The notes beneath the pieces were generated by a model that ran no database searches, was not told the origin of the DNA, and worked only from the letters and a program-made list of their open reading frames with translations. Of a stretch of DNA of 61,841 nt, positions 31,033 to 39,544 are shown piece by piece (within the stretch, counting starts at the first letter, position 1; each line of letters starts with the position of its first letter). Location of the stretch: IMG/VR virus record IMGVR_UViG_3300050821_003130, positions 1 through 61,841 of that record; one strand, 5' to 3'. Source of the DNA: a virus. A program made the translations under genes and the position numbers.

Positions 31033-31997
31033 TGAACTCGCCCGCACAATACCAAGCCAAGCCAGCCGTTCGCGGCGAGGAGCCGTTGCTGCTTGGGATG
31101 ATTGGCCCTCCGGGCGGCGGCAAGAGCCTATCGAGTCTGCTGCTCGCAAAAGGCATCCAGTCGGTGCGCGGGGGAGATATTCACCTTATCGACACGGAGG
31201 GCGGACGAGCTCGAAAATACAACGACATCGTGCCGTTCAAGATCGTGGAACTGACCAACGGGAGGTCAAACGATTTCCTCGACGCCATCAACGCGCAACT
31301 GCCATTCAACCCGGCCGCCATCATCGTCGATAGCGCATCGGACGAGCATGAGGCCTATCTTGAATGGCACGACGAAATGGTGCCGAAGATGGGTGGCAAC
31401 GAGTGGGCCGCGTGGGCCAAGCCAAAGGCGGAGCGCAAAAAGCTTATATCTGGGATACTGCGGATCAAGGTTCCGCTGATATTTACGTTCCGGGCGCGCG
31501 AGAAAACCAAACAGGATACGGTGAACGGCAAGAAAACCGTGGTCAACATCGGATGGCAGCCAGTCGCCCCGCTCGAAATCGTCCACACGCTCGATCTGAC
31601 GTGCATCCTGCCGCCGCGCGCCGATGGCGTGCCTGTGTGGCATTCGCAGAAGATCGGCGAGGATTTCATCATCAAGCTTCCGAATTACCTCAAGCCGTTC
31701 ATTGAGGAAGGAAAGCCGTTGTCGGCCGAGATGGGCGCTGGATTTGCCCGCTGGGCCAAGGGCGGCACCGCTTCGCCGCCAACCACGGCTACTGCGGCGA
31801 CAGAACCGGCGCCCTCCGCCCCAGCAACCCAGCCTAACCCTGCGGATGGCGCCGGACCTCTTTCTGTCGAGGACATGGCACGCGAAGCAGCCTCGCGCGG
31901 AGCTGACGTGTTCCAACTCTTCTACAACAACCTCGGGCCAGACGATAAGAAGCGCGTCGACAAGATCAGGAAGCCGAAGGCGGCATCCGTAACTTAG
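31032..31997 (+). CDS. Sak4-like RecA-fold ATPase (AAA_24)
   Basis: 321 residues. Walker A GPPGGGKS (25-32), then HLIDTEGGRARKY, and Walker B AAIIVDSASDEHE. This fits the phage Sak4/AAA_24 group of single-strand-annealing ATPases. The C-terminal 80 residues are a Pro/Ala/Thr linker and a small helical end (DVFQLFYNNLGPDDK) that may bind SSB. It likely pairs with the upstream exonuclease for replication by recombination. Confidence 0.82.
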   Translation: MNSPAQYQAKPAVRGEEPLLLGMIGPPGGGKSLSSLLLAKGIQSVRGGDIHLIDTEGGRARKYNDIVPFKIVELTNGRSNDFLDAINAQLPFNPAAIIVDSASDEHEAYLEWHDEMVPKMGGNEWAAWAKPKAERKKLISGILRIKVPLIFTFRAREKTKQDTVNGKKTVVNIGWQPVAPLEIVHTLDLTCILPPRADGVPVWHSQKIGEDFIIKLPNYLKPFIEEGKPLSAEMGAGFARWAKGGTASPPTTATAATEPAPSAPATQPNPADGAGPLSVEDMAREAASRGADVFQLFYNNLGPDDKKRVDKIRKPKAASVT

Positions 31998-32006
31998 GTG
32001 ATGAAA

Positions 32007-32468
32007 ATGGCACAAGACCCGGAGACCTCCAAGCTGATCAAGCGAATGCAGAGGGGTGAGGATGAGGCGGCCGCTTCTCGGCGGCGCACCTTGGCCAAGG
32101 CCTTTGCTCGCGCCCTGCCGAACTTAGATGGCGGTGAGATGTACGAGTTAGACGGAAGGACCGGGCGGGAAATGAGCGACTACACACCAGGACCGTGGAC
32201 GGTTGAAGATTATGGCGACGATGAGACACCCGTACTCGTCGTTCACAAGGACACGGAGAGCCGAGTTTGTTTTATGGCGACGCCAGGAAGCAATGGCGAT
32301 CCCGCGATTATTGCCGCCGATGCACGCCTGATTGCGGCAGCACCGGATTTACTGGATGCCATCGACCAAGCGATTGACGATTTCGGAGACGGGCATTGCG
32401 TCTGCGAAAATACCAAGCAAAAAATGCGAGCCGCGATGGCCAAAGCCACTGGCGCCGACACCTTGTAA
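32007..32468 (+). CDS. Phage protein with TPGPW and ADARLIAAAPDLL motif
   Basis: 153 residues. The TPGPW and late ADARLIAAAPDLLDAI pattern is widespread in small phage and prophage proteins of unknown function. An N-terminal basic extension of about 55 residues precedes it. AGGTGA stands seven bases before the ATG at 32007; earlier in-frame starts are close by. Confidence 0.7.
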   Translation: MAQDPETSKLIKRMQRGEDEAAASRRRTLAKAFARALPNLDGGEMYELDGRTGREMSDYTPGPWTVEDYGDDETPVLVVHKDTESRVCFMATPGSNGDPAIIAADARLIAAAPDLLDAIDQAIDDFGDGHCVCENTKQKMRAAMAKATGADTL

Positions 32469-32479
32469 AGGATCAAGTA

Positions 32480-32674
32480 ATGGCAACTGACCAGAACGAC
32501 ATCTGCGACTGCGGTGACTTCCGCAAGGACCACGCCGGCGGCGACGGTGGCTGCATCTTTACGCCCGACCCAGACCATGACCGCACCGGCAGCGACGGTC
32601 ATTTCGGCAGCGGACCATGCTATCGGTTTCGATTAGCGCGCGAGGCTAGCGTTCCGAGAGTCAGAGAGTCTTGA
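32480..32674 (+). CDS. Small Cys/Asp/His-rich protein
   Basis: 64 residues: DICDCGDFRKDHAGGDGGC and a DPDHDR stretch, typical of short phage proteins that bind metal. AGGA precedes the ATG. Function unknown. Confidence 0.62.
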   Translation: MATDQNDICDCGDFRKDHAGGDGGCIFTPDPDHDRTGSDGHFGSGPCYRFRLAREASVPRVRES

Positions 32675-32714
32675 TTGAGCATCTTTCTATACATCAGCAA
32701 CCAAGGGGACTAAA

Positions 32715-33089
32715 ATGAACGAAGATGCGCTTGGGAAGCTTCGCAGGGCCATCATAGCCAACACCATGGGCGAGGAGATGGTTTGGATCGGAGAAATTCT
32801 GCTTGGCGAACTGGAAAAGGAAACCGGCCACGGCAAGCGCTCCGCTCAGTGGAAGCCCATCGAAGGTGAGATCAAGCGCAAAGTGCTCGTCACAAACAAC
32901 ATCGACGCGCGGGACGCCAACGGCCAAATGTCTCACGTCTGGATCGCGGGCCTTGTTCAAGTCGACGACAGCAAGGACAAGGCCGGATTCATCACCTTTA
33001 AGGATAGTTGGCAAAAGATATGTGGCCTGACTCACTATGCCGAGCTTCCGTACTGCGCGCCACCGGCAGGGTGCGGGAGTTACAAATGA
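32715..33089 (+). CDS. Hypothetical protein upstream of the radical SAM gene
   Basis: 124 residues, mixed alpha/beta, with GGGGA well placed before the ATG. Its last bases overlap the radical SAM start (ATGA), so the two are coupled. Not recognised; a substrate or helper of that enzyme is possible. Confidence 0.6.
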   Translation: MNEDALGKLRRAIIANTMGEEMVWIGEILLGELEKETGHGKRSAQWKPIEGEIKRKVLVTNNIDARDANGQMSHVWIAGLVQVDDSKDKAGFITFKDSWQKICGLTHYAELPYCAPPAGCGSYK

Positions 33090-33910
33090 GACTGATCCGC
33101 GTCTTTCCGCGAAAGACCAAGGCGACGCCCGATGACGCCCTGGCGTATTTCGGGCGCCCTGATCTATTCGCGCAGGCGGATCAGGTCCACGTGTCCGTGA
33201 CGTTCACCTACGACATCCCCAAGGCTGAACGCCTGGCGGAACAGTGGCGGCATGTGGCGCCGGTCAAGGTTGGCGGCGTGGCCTACGGTGATGACAGCCT
33301 TGAGTTCATCCCCGGCCGCTATATCAAGCCGGGCTACACAATCACGTCGCGGGGCTGCCCTCGCCGCTGCTGGTTCTGTGGCGTCTGGAAGAAATGGCCG
33401 ATCGCCAACCCGCTCCCGATCCATCCGGGCTGGAACGTGCTCGATGACAACCTGCTGGCGTGCCCGCGCGACCACGTAGAGGCGGTGTTTGCCATGCTGC
33501 GGCAGCAGCCCGGCCGCGTGGCGTTCACCGGCGGCTTAGAGGCACTGTCGCTTCAGGATTACCAAGTTGACCTGCTCGCCAGCCTCACACCACGCCCTGC
33601 GATGTTCTGGGCCTACGACCCAGGCGACAAATTCGAGACCCTGGAGTACGCGGCGAGCCGAATGCTGGCGGCCGGCTTCACCCGGGAGTCGCACCGGCTG
33701 CGGGTCTATGTACTGATCGGATTCCCGAAAGACACTTTCGAGGCAGCCGAGGCGCGTCTGCAGCAGATGATTTCGATTGGCCTTACGCCGATGGCAATGC
33801 TCTGGCGCCCCGAGACACCATCCCAGCAGAAATGGGAGCCGGACGAATCATGGCGTGGATTTCAACGTCGATGGGCTCGCCCGGCAATAATCCACGCGAA
33901 AGCCGCCTAA
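33086..33910 (+). CDS. Radical SAM enzyme
   Basis: 274 residues with the signature C91-x3-C95-x2-C98 (SRGCPRRCWFCG) that binds a 4Fe-4S cluster and S-adenosylmethionine, and later VYVLIGFPKD, which fits the barrel's SAM-binding strand. The N-terminal 80 residues are family-specific. It is coupled to the gene before it. Phage radical SAM proteins of this sort are known but the substrate is not clear; RNA, DNA or peptide modification are possible. Confidence 0.85.
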   Translation: MRLIRVFPRKTKATPDDALAYFGRPDLFAQADQVHVSVTFTYDIPKAERLAEQWRHVAPVKVGGVAYGDDSLEFIPGRYIKPGYTITSRGCPRRCWFCGVWKKWPIANPLPIHPGWNVLDDNLLACPRDHVEAVFAMLRQQPGRVAFTGGLEALSLQDYQVDLLASLTPRPAMFWAYDPGDKFETLEYAASRMLAAGFTRESHRLRVYVLIGFPKDTFEAAEARLQQMISIGLTPMAMLWRPETPSQQKWEPDESWRGFQRRWARPAIIHAKAA

Positions 33911-33940
33911 TGGCAGCATCTATCAAAGGAGGAGGCGAGA

Positions 33941-34129
33941 ATGGCTGATCAGGCGGCAAAGGTGCATCCGAGCAACGCGCCCGGCGTCCTTCCGAGGCGG
34001 CGGAAAGCCCTAGGCGAATGCGCCTATTGCGACGAATGGGGAGACGATCCGAACATGCCGTACCACGAGGCGTCCACTCGCTGCGAGAGCGGCAAGCGGC
34101 CCCACTGCACTTGCGACACCTGTTTCTGA
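33941..34129 (+). CDS. Zinc-finger miniprotein
   Basis: 62 residues with CAYC near the middle and CTCDTC at the end, a likely zinc site. GGAGG precedes the ATG. Follows the radical SAM gene directly. Confidence 0.62.
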   Translation: MADQAAKVHPSNAPGVLPRRRKALGECAYCDEWGDDPNMPYHEASTRCESGKRPHCTCDTCF

Positions 34130-34141
34130 GGCGCGATCTCG

Positions 34142-34336
34142 ATGACAGACTTAGCAGTTTTAAGGGCCAGGAGAAATCGCGGGCGCCCGTGGGACCAAGC
34201 GACCGAAAGATGTGGCAACTGCCGATCATGGAGAGGTCGAGGCAACAAACGCCGTTGCGTCGAGCGTAAAGTCACTACCGACGCCAGCGGAGGATGCGCC
34301 TTGCATGCTCTCGGTGAGAAAGTGAGCGATAAATGA
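34142..34336 (+). CDS. Zinc-finger miniprotein, basic
   Basis: 64 residues: CGNCRSW then two single cysteines and a GGCALH end, with a strongly basic N-terminus (RARRNRGRP) suggesting nucleic-acid binding. Overlaps the next start (ATGA). Confidence 0.6.
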   Translation: MTDLAVLRARRNRGRPWDQATERCGNCRSWRGRGNKRRCVERKVTTDASGGCALHALGEKVSDK

Positions 34337-34575
34337 TTCGCAGGTTTATTTGGTGGATGCAATCTCGGTGCACCATATGCGGTGGGAGCGTGACCTACGT
34401 TCCGATTGCAAACATGGCCGGGGTGTGCGGATGGAACCGGACATCCATGAACGCAGTTCGAGGCGTAGTCACGATGGCGAAAAATGGGTTACGATTGAGG
34501 CCATTGGCGGCCCCACGGATTAACGGCTTCTCATCCGCCGCGGTGAGAGTGAGGCCGATCGTGAGACGGTCTTGA
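34333..34575 (+). CDS. Small cysteine-containing protein, last of the rightward operon
   Basis: Starts in an ATGA overlap; the first 40 residues have SRCTICGG and a third cysteine, like a partial zinc ribbon. The last 40 residues look less protein-like. A second short frame (ATG at 34431, 30 residues) covers the same stretch, so a frameshift near 34430 is possible. Confidence 0.45.
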   Translation: MIRRFIWWMQSRCTICGGSVTYVPIANMAGVCGWNRTSMNAVRGVVTMAKNGLRLRPLAAPRINGFSSAAVRVRPIVRRS

Positions 34576-34603
34576 ACGTGGGGCCACCCATGGCGACTCT
34601 GTT

Positions 34604-35314
34604 TCAGTAATACACGCCAACCCCAGCTCGGCACACGCGCCCGAGGTTGGCGGATTGCCCGGCCGGCAGACCAGCCGTGAACCCGGTGTTGGCGAACGTG
34701 CAATCGCCAAACACATCCACCACGCTTCCGTTCGCGGTCTGCGATTGGATGCCAAGGCCGATGCCAGGCTGAATCTCCCACACATGCCCGCTCGGTAGCA
34801 GGAATGACGCGCTCACGTCGGCCTCGCGAATCACTCCGGCGACATACATCTTCGGATTGGTTGTCCCTGCGGCCGGCTGCGGCAGGCCCGGGAACAGCGC
34901 ACCGAAGTTAGGAAGGAACGCCCAGATGTCGGAGAAATTGGCTCCGACCTTGAACTTCTGGGTCATCTCCCACTTGCTGGCGAGGCTGGTGCTGATGCCG
35001 AGCGCGGGCGTGTTCGAGCTCCCGCCGAGATTCTGATAGTCGAACATGCCCTCGAAGCCGTACCAATGGCCGGCGCAGTCGCCCCATCCATAGCCGAGCG
35101 TGAAGCCAATCGCCGCGCCGTCAGCGATGACGCTGGTGCCGGCAACGTCGCCGTTGGCGACCTGGGCATAGCTGTTGAGGCCAGCATAGAATCCGGTGCC
35201 GAGCGGGCAGGCGAGTTTTTTGAGAGCCAGAGGCGCCTTGACCGGCATGTCAGCGGCACCGGCCGCGCTCGAGAACGCCGTCACCGCAGCGGCCACGATC
35301 AGTGCAATCTTCAT
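34604..35314 (-). CDS. Outer-membrane beta-barrel protein of alphaproteobacterial type
   Basis: 236 residues with a Sec signal peptide (MKIALIVAAAVTAFSSAAGA) followed by ADMPVKAPL, the start typical of rhizobial outer-membrane/porin-like proteins. Alternating strands (FYAGLNSYAQV, IGFTLGYGWGD, GIGLGIQSQ) and a C-terminal aromatic residue fit a beta-barrel inserted by BAM. GGGGAG precedes the ATG at 35314. An outer-membrane protein in a phage lysis region is unusual and suggests surface alteration, for instance blocking of superinfection. Confidence 0.82.
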   Translation of the reverse strand: MKIALIVAAAVTAFSSAAGAADMPVKAPLALKKLACPLGTGFYAGLNSYAQVANGDVAGTSVIADGAAIGFTLGYGWGDCAGHWYGFEGMFDYQNLGGSSNTPALGISTSLASKWEMTQKFKVGANFSDIWAFLPNFGALFPGLPQPAAGTTNPKMYVAGVIREADVSASFLLPSGHVWEIQPGIGLGIQSQTANGSVVDVFGDCTFANTGFTAGLPAGQSANLGRVCRAGVGVYY

Positions 35315-35436
35315 GGAAATTCTCCCCATCGCCCGTGATTAGGCTGGGGAGATATGCGCTCAGGCGGCGGGGGGATTGTGGCAAACGGTCGCCGCGGTGT
35401 CAGATTGTCGGCAGTGTGTGCTGTTACGGCAACACC

Positions 35437-35835
35437 CTAGCCGGCCTTTGCCACCGGCGTCACCGTCGCCGGTATCTCGGCCGGGGTTGCGACCACCTTG
35501 TCGCTCGGAGAGGCCGCTGCCACCGCAGGGGTGGTGACAATGCCCTTGACCTCCGGCATGGCGGCCACGGTCTCGATCTGCTCCTGAGCGCTCGCGCTGT
35601 GGGCTGCCTTATAGGCGGCGTAGATCGGCGCCAGCACACCAGCAATCACGCCGATGCCCTGGACGACGCTAGTCAGGCCGCTCGCGATTTGGTTGAGGCC
35701 AGCCATGAGGCTGGTCGAATCGCTTTGCGAGATCAGCCCCATAAACGCAGCGGCGGTGACGGCTCCGGCCGCATAACTCAGCGCGTGGCGACCGGCGGCC
35801 TTGTATTGGTTCCAGTTCAGGTCAGGCAACTGCAT
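35437..35835 (-). CDS. Putative holin
   Basis: 132 residues with two hydrophobic segments in the first 70 residues (YAAGAVTAAAFMGLI and IGVIAGVLAPIYAAY), then a hydrophilic Pro/Ala/Val-rich tail. The start overlaps the endolysin stop by 14 bases. The layout and the position next to the endolysin suggest a holin, but no specific family was confirmed. Confidence 0.6.
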   Translation of the reverse strand: MQLPDLNWNQYKAAGRHALSYAAGAVTAAAFMGLISQSDSTSLMAGLNQIASGLTSVVQGIGVIAGVLAPIYAAYKAAHSASAQEQIETVAAMPEVKGIVTTPAVAAASPSDKVVATPAEIPATVTPVAKAG

Positions 35836-36937
35836 TGGAGCCCCCTTGCGGCGCGAATTCCCAATCCACGGTCACGGTGCGGGTGCCTTCCGGCCCGACA
35901 ACCCCCAGCGCGTCAAATACCGCAGGCGTGGCGTCAATGCCAGCCTTATTCCCATGATCCGATTCGGCTTGGGGCCGCTTGTGCTCCACCCAATAGGGGT
36001 CGTTGACGTGGTGGGGACCGACATCGACGAGCTGGCAGTCAACGGACTTACCGGCGTGGGAGACGCGAATCAGGGGCCGGTCGCCATGGAACCGGGACGG
36101 CAGCGCCACCCCGGGCAGCTTGGGATTGACCGGCTGGCTGGTGTAGGCGTCGTCCTGCTCGTCGCCCTCGCCCCCAAATTCGGTCATGACGACGTTCCGG
36201 TTGACCCACGGCAGGGCTACGGGCGGCGCTGGCTGCGCAGGCGTGGCGGCAGGAGGCTCAGATGGCCCGGCGACGACAGGCTCGTCCTGGGGCTCCTCTG
36301 CCGCGCCAAACGGCACGAAATCCCCGATATCAGGATGGGCGGGGTTCACCTCGTCGGGGTCCGTATCCAGCCCGGCAATGACCTGGGGGAGGTGCTGGCG
36401 GATATTGTGCCGGCCGGACGCCACAAAAACGTGCGATTCGGTCCAGCCCATGGAGCAGGAAACCCAGGTGAGGTCGACCAGACCTGCCTCGAGCACGGAG
36501 CGACAGGACAGACCGGACCCGTACACCCCCGCCCGGAGCTTGGGGAAGTTGTTGGCCTCGGTAAGCGCCTTCCGGACCCCCTCGAAATACGGGATCACAT
36601 CTCGCTTTATCTGGAACTGATTCGCGTCGAAATCGACCGCGAAATAGACCGCCGACCCGTCCGGCTGGCCCCGCTCCGCCGCTTGCTCGCGGGAATACTT
36701 GGCGTCCTGGTATCCGGTGGCGTCAGAGAACTGCCCCGGCTGATCACCCGCCCCCTCGTAGACGATGCCGAGCCGCAGCCCGGCCGCCGCGATGGCCCTG
36801 GCCTCCGCCGGCTTGATCTGCTTCTCGCCATGTGGGTTGAGGCGGTTGTCGTACCGAATCACCGTCTCGATCCCAAGCGACTTCAACTCGGCGAGCTTGT
36901 GGGTGCAGTCTTGGTTGGTGTCGATGACGGATGTCAT
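35822..36937 (-). CDS. Endolysin: DUF1906 glycosidase domain plus DPBB-like domain
   Basis: 371 residues. The N-terminal 200 residues match DUF1906, a GH25-like TIM barrel (VIDTNQDCTHKLAEL, then VIRYDNRL, AVYFAVDFD and AGVYGSG). The C-terminal part (about 235-371) has IRVSHAGKSVDCQLVDVGP and GIDATPAVFDALG, as in double-psi beta-barrel RlpA-like proteins. The combination fits a two-domain peptidoglycan hydrolase that opens the cell wall at lysis. No signal peptide is visible, so holin release is expected. Confidence 0.8.
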   Translation of the reverse strand: MTSVIDTNQDCTHKLAELKSLGIETVIRYDNRLNPHGEKQIKPAEARAIAAAGLRLGIVYEGAGDQPGQFSDATGYQDAKYSREQAAERGQPDGSAVYFAVDFDANQFQIKRDVIPYFEGVRKALTEANNFPKLRAGVYGSGLSCRSVLEAGLVDLTWVSCSMGWTESHVFVASGRHNIRQHLPQVIAGLDTDPDEVNPAHPDIGDFVPFGAAEEPQDEPVVAGPSEPPAATPAQPAPPVALPWVNRNVVMTEFGGEGDEQDDAYTSQPVNPKLPGVALPSRFHGDRPLIRVSHAGKSVDCQLVDVGPHHVNDPYWVEHKRPQAESDHGNKAGIDATPAVFDALGVVGPEGTRTVTVDWEFAPQGGSNAVA

Positions 36938-36956
36938 GTAAAACGCCCTTTCCAGG

Positions 36957-38837
36957 TCAATTGAGCTCTATTACTCCGCCGACGACATAGGACGATCCTG
37001 TCACTCCAGGATACGTGCCGTCATACTGGAAGCAATTCATCTGGGTGTTTCCAGGTGCCGAATTGACGCACGACAAGCCCTTGCCAGTATTTGTTATCTC
37101 TCGTCCTGAAAGCGCGTAAGTATTGGACGCAGCCACCGCATTCGGGATTGAGAATTGCAGATTTCCGGCACACGTTCCATTTGTTGTTATGTTGATTTGT
37201 ACCTGGACATCTTGTGTTTTTCCTATGGTCTTGGTGCGGCCAGTGGCGGTCGCGGTAGTTAGAGTTCCCGTACCGCAGCTCAACGTTGGTGTGTATGTCG
37301 TCCAAGACGAATTGACGTTCTGCGGCAGAACGTTCTTTTGCGCGGGAGACGTAGACAGCATCGATCCGCCAGACCAGGAGACTGCCGCGAATACACCAAG
37401 CTCCGGCGACCACGAAATGCCACCCCAATTTAAGTTGTTGGTTGTGTGTGTGGTCCAATTGATCCCATCCGGAGAGGTCATGACATTTGTGGTGCCTGGC
37501 GTCGGGGCACCAGTTGCGGCAAAAATACCAAGCTGGGGGGACCACGCGACCCGCGTCCATGTATTGGTGGTCGGCGTGGTGCGCAGCGTCCAATTTATTC
37601 CGTCCGGCGAGGTCATAACGCTGTCGGTCGTTCCCGAATATGACACAGCGACAAACAGGCGAAGCTGCGGCGACCAGACAACGCTATCCCAATTGCGATC
37701 CGTCGCCACAGACCGCGCCGTCCAATTGATCCCGTCCGGCGAAGTCATCACCCGATTGCCGGTTCCCGAGTTTGCCACCGTGACAAATAGCGTCAGCTCG
37801 GGCGCCCATGCCACGCCTGACCAGTTATTGTCGGCGGCGCTAGTCCGTGCTGTCCACGTCACACCATCAGGGCTCGTCATCACCCGATTTCCGGTGCCGC
37901 TATAGCCGACGGCAACCAGCAAATTCAGGTCGGGAGACCAGACGAGTCCATCCCAATTGTTGGTGTTAGGGGTCGTGCGTCCAGTCCATGTAATACCGTC
38001 AGGAGAAGTCATTGCCGATGAGGTGCTGCCACCACCAACGGCAACAAATAATTTCAACGCTGGCGCCCAAACCACGCCGTGCCAAGTCGCAGCGCTTGGT
38101 GCTGTTCTGACCGTCCATGTGATGCCATCAGGGGACGACTTGACCATTCCAGACGTGCCGGCCGTGGCCACGAAAAGCCCAAGTTCTGGAGACCATGCGG
38201 CGTCGGTGTAGGTGTTGCTATCGGGGCCGTTGTATGGGGTCCACGTCGCAACGGCAGCCGATGCAACAAATGACGAATAGAACGGGTTTGGCGGTACTCC
38301 TCGCGCAAGAGAGCTTGGCGTATTAGCTAATATAACATCTCCATTAGAGAGCGGTGCGGTAGGAAACAATATCCCAGAATCTTTTAAAAGCGTTCCTGAT
38401 GTATTGTTGAATATTGGGATATCACCGACCGTAGATGTCACTGGACCAGCGATTAACCCAGAGGTGGCGGCGGTGACAAACGCCGTGTTGGCAAGGTTTG
38501 TCGTATTGTCTCCCGGACTGCGGGTGGGTCCTGTTGCTCCACCGTTGAAATTCTGCAGTCCAGTCCACGCATTCGTGTTTACGGCGGATAACCCGCAATC
38601 GATGATGGTCCCGCTGGCGCCGACGCAGGCAAAATCGTTGACGGTTGTGCTGCCGGTGAAGATGGGGCCGCCTGGCTGGCCGCCGTCAATAATGACGCCC
38701 GTGGTTGCCCAAGTTGCGATGTGACCTGGCGTCACGTTTCCGCTCTGGATCACCGGAGGATTTTGGGCGCCGAGCGGAGATGCGCAAATCAGCAGCCCGA
38801 GAAGAACCGCGCATTGCGCCATTCGATGTCCGATCAT
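36957..38837 (-). CDS. Exported receptor-binding candidate with seven-repeat beta-propeller
   Basis: 626 residues. A Sec signal (CAVLLGLLICASPLGAQ) precedes a fibre-type N-terminal motif (VIQSGNVTPGHIATW, then IIDGGQ). Residues about 207-500 form seven repeats of about 44 residues, each with xWSPEL-LFVAV and TSPDGxxWT, with tryptophans at about 215, 257, 300, 344, 388, 432 and 476: the plan of a seven-bladed propeller. The C-terminal domain (SWTTYTPTLSCGTG onward) resembles the end domain of tail fibres. The start at 38837 is in an ATGA overlap with the next gene. It could be a virion receptor-binding protein or a secreted decoy or adhesin; the signal peptide leaves this open. Confidence 0.82.
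   Translation of the reverse strand: MIGHRMAQCAVLLGLLICASPLGAQNPPVIQSGNVTPGHIATWATTGVIIDGGQPGGPIFTGSTTVNDFACVGASGTIIDCGLSAVNTNAWTGLQNFNGGATGPTRSPGDNTTNLANTAFVTAATSGLIAGPVTSTVGDIPIFNNTSGTLLKDSGILFPTAPLSNGDVILANTPSSLARGVPPNPFYSSFVASAAVATWTPYNGPDSNTYTDAAWSPELGLFVATAGTSGMVKSSPDGITWTVRTAPSAATWHGVVWAPALKLFVAVGGGSTSSAMTSPDGITWTGRTTPNTNNWDGLVWSPDLNLLVAVGYSGTGNRVMTSPDGVTWTARTSAADNNWSGVAWAPELTLFVTVANSGTGNRVMTSPDGINWTARSVATDRNWDSVVWSPQLRLFVAVSYSGTTDSVMTSPDGINWTLRTTPTTNTWTRVAWSPQLGIFAATGAPTPGTTNVMTSPDGINWTTHTTNNLNWGGISWSPELGVFAAVSWSGGSMLSTSPAQKNVLPQNVNSSWTTYTPTLSCGTGTLTTATATGRTKTIGKTQDVQVQINITTNGTCAGNLQFSIPNAVAASNTYALSGREITNTGKGLSCVNSAPGNTQMNCFQYDGTYPGVTGSSYVVGGVIELN
37338..38219 (-). repeat. Seven-fold ~132-base repeat coding propeller blades
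   Basis: Seven units of about 44 codons, strongly diverged at DNA level but aligned by the TSPDG and WSP motifs. Confidence 0.85.
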
Positions 38838-39322
38838 GTGAGGTCCTGTCCGCAAAGATACACGTCCGCCGTTGCCGCCGCACCCTGCCCCGTCGTCAAG
38901 CTGAGCCATATCATCAACAGCCCGGCGATGCTACCGAGATTGGCGGACGAGAACCGCGTATTGGCCCCGAATGACGCCAGCGTGGCGGACATCAGCGATG
39001 CCGGGGTGGTCAGCGAGGAATACGCTTGCGCCGCAGCAACGATCGGAGTTCCGCCCTTCGCCGCCGCAGGATAAAACCCACCCGCTGCCGTCGTCAGACT
39101 GACCGTCGCGTTTGTGATTATGATGCTCGTGAGCTGGAACGCCACGAACCTCTGCGGTATGGCAATCGGCTGGTCGTTCGTGGTGTTGAAATTCGCCCCA
39201 CGCAGGCTCGCAATGACGCGCTGCCCGGCCGGGAATGGCCCGCCGTCCTGAACGGCCCCGTCGGATGCCCACGTTACGGCGTGCCCCGGGGTGACCTGAC
39301 CGCTTTGCAAGATGCTTGGCAT
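38834..39322 (-). CDS. Short fibre-associated protein
   Basis: 162 residues. Begins ILQSGQVTPGHAVTWASDG, the same module as the propeller protein but without a signal peptide, then a beta-rich hydrophobic region. AGGA precedes the ATG. Likely a virion attachment or adaptor protein for fibres. Confidence 0.7.
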   Translation of the reverse strand: MPSILQSGQVTPGHAVTWASDGAVQDGGPFPAGQRVIASLRGANFNTTNDQPIAIPQRFVAFQLTSIIITNATVSLTTAAGGFYPAAAKGGTPIVAAAQAYSSLTTPASLMSATLASFGANTRFSSANLGSIAGLLMIWLSLTTGQGAAATADVYLCGQDLT

Positions 39323-39370
39323 TTCATCCTACTTTGTTGAGCCCTACCGGGCTATTATCGTTCGATGCCG

Positions 39371-39544
39371 CTATCCGGGCGCGTTCTTATTTTGAGATTG
39401 ATCGATCTTGATGCACACCACCCGCGTCGGATGATTGGCCATCCCAATATGATACCCCGGTGGACATTGCGGCGGGTCGCCTGTCGCGGGGATAACGTTC
39501 GGCTGCGCTTGTGCAAGCATCAGAATAGCGAGGATGATCTTCAT
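39371..39544 (-). CDS. Small exported cysteine protein, 57 residues
   Basis: MKIILAILMLAQAQP is a short signal peptide; the mature part has two cysteines (CPPGYH and VCIK) that could pair. The start forms an ATGA overlap with the metalloprotease-like gene. Not recognised. Confidence 0.6.
   Translation of the reverse strand: MKIILAILMLAQAQPNVIPATGDPPQCPPGYHIGMANHPTRVVCIKIDQSQNKNAPG

Noticed and set aside
35801-36964. 387-residue plus-strand frame opposite the endolysin
   Set aside because: Antisense to DUF1906 motifs; typical high-GC shadow.
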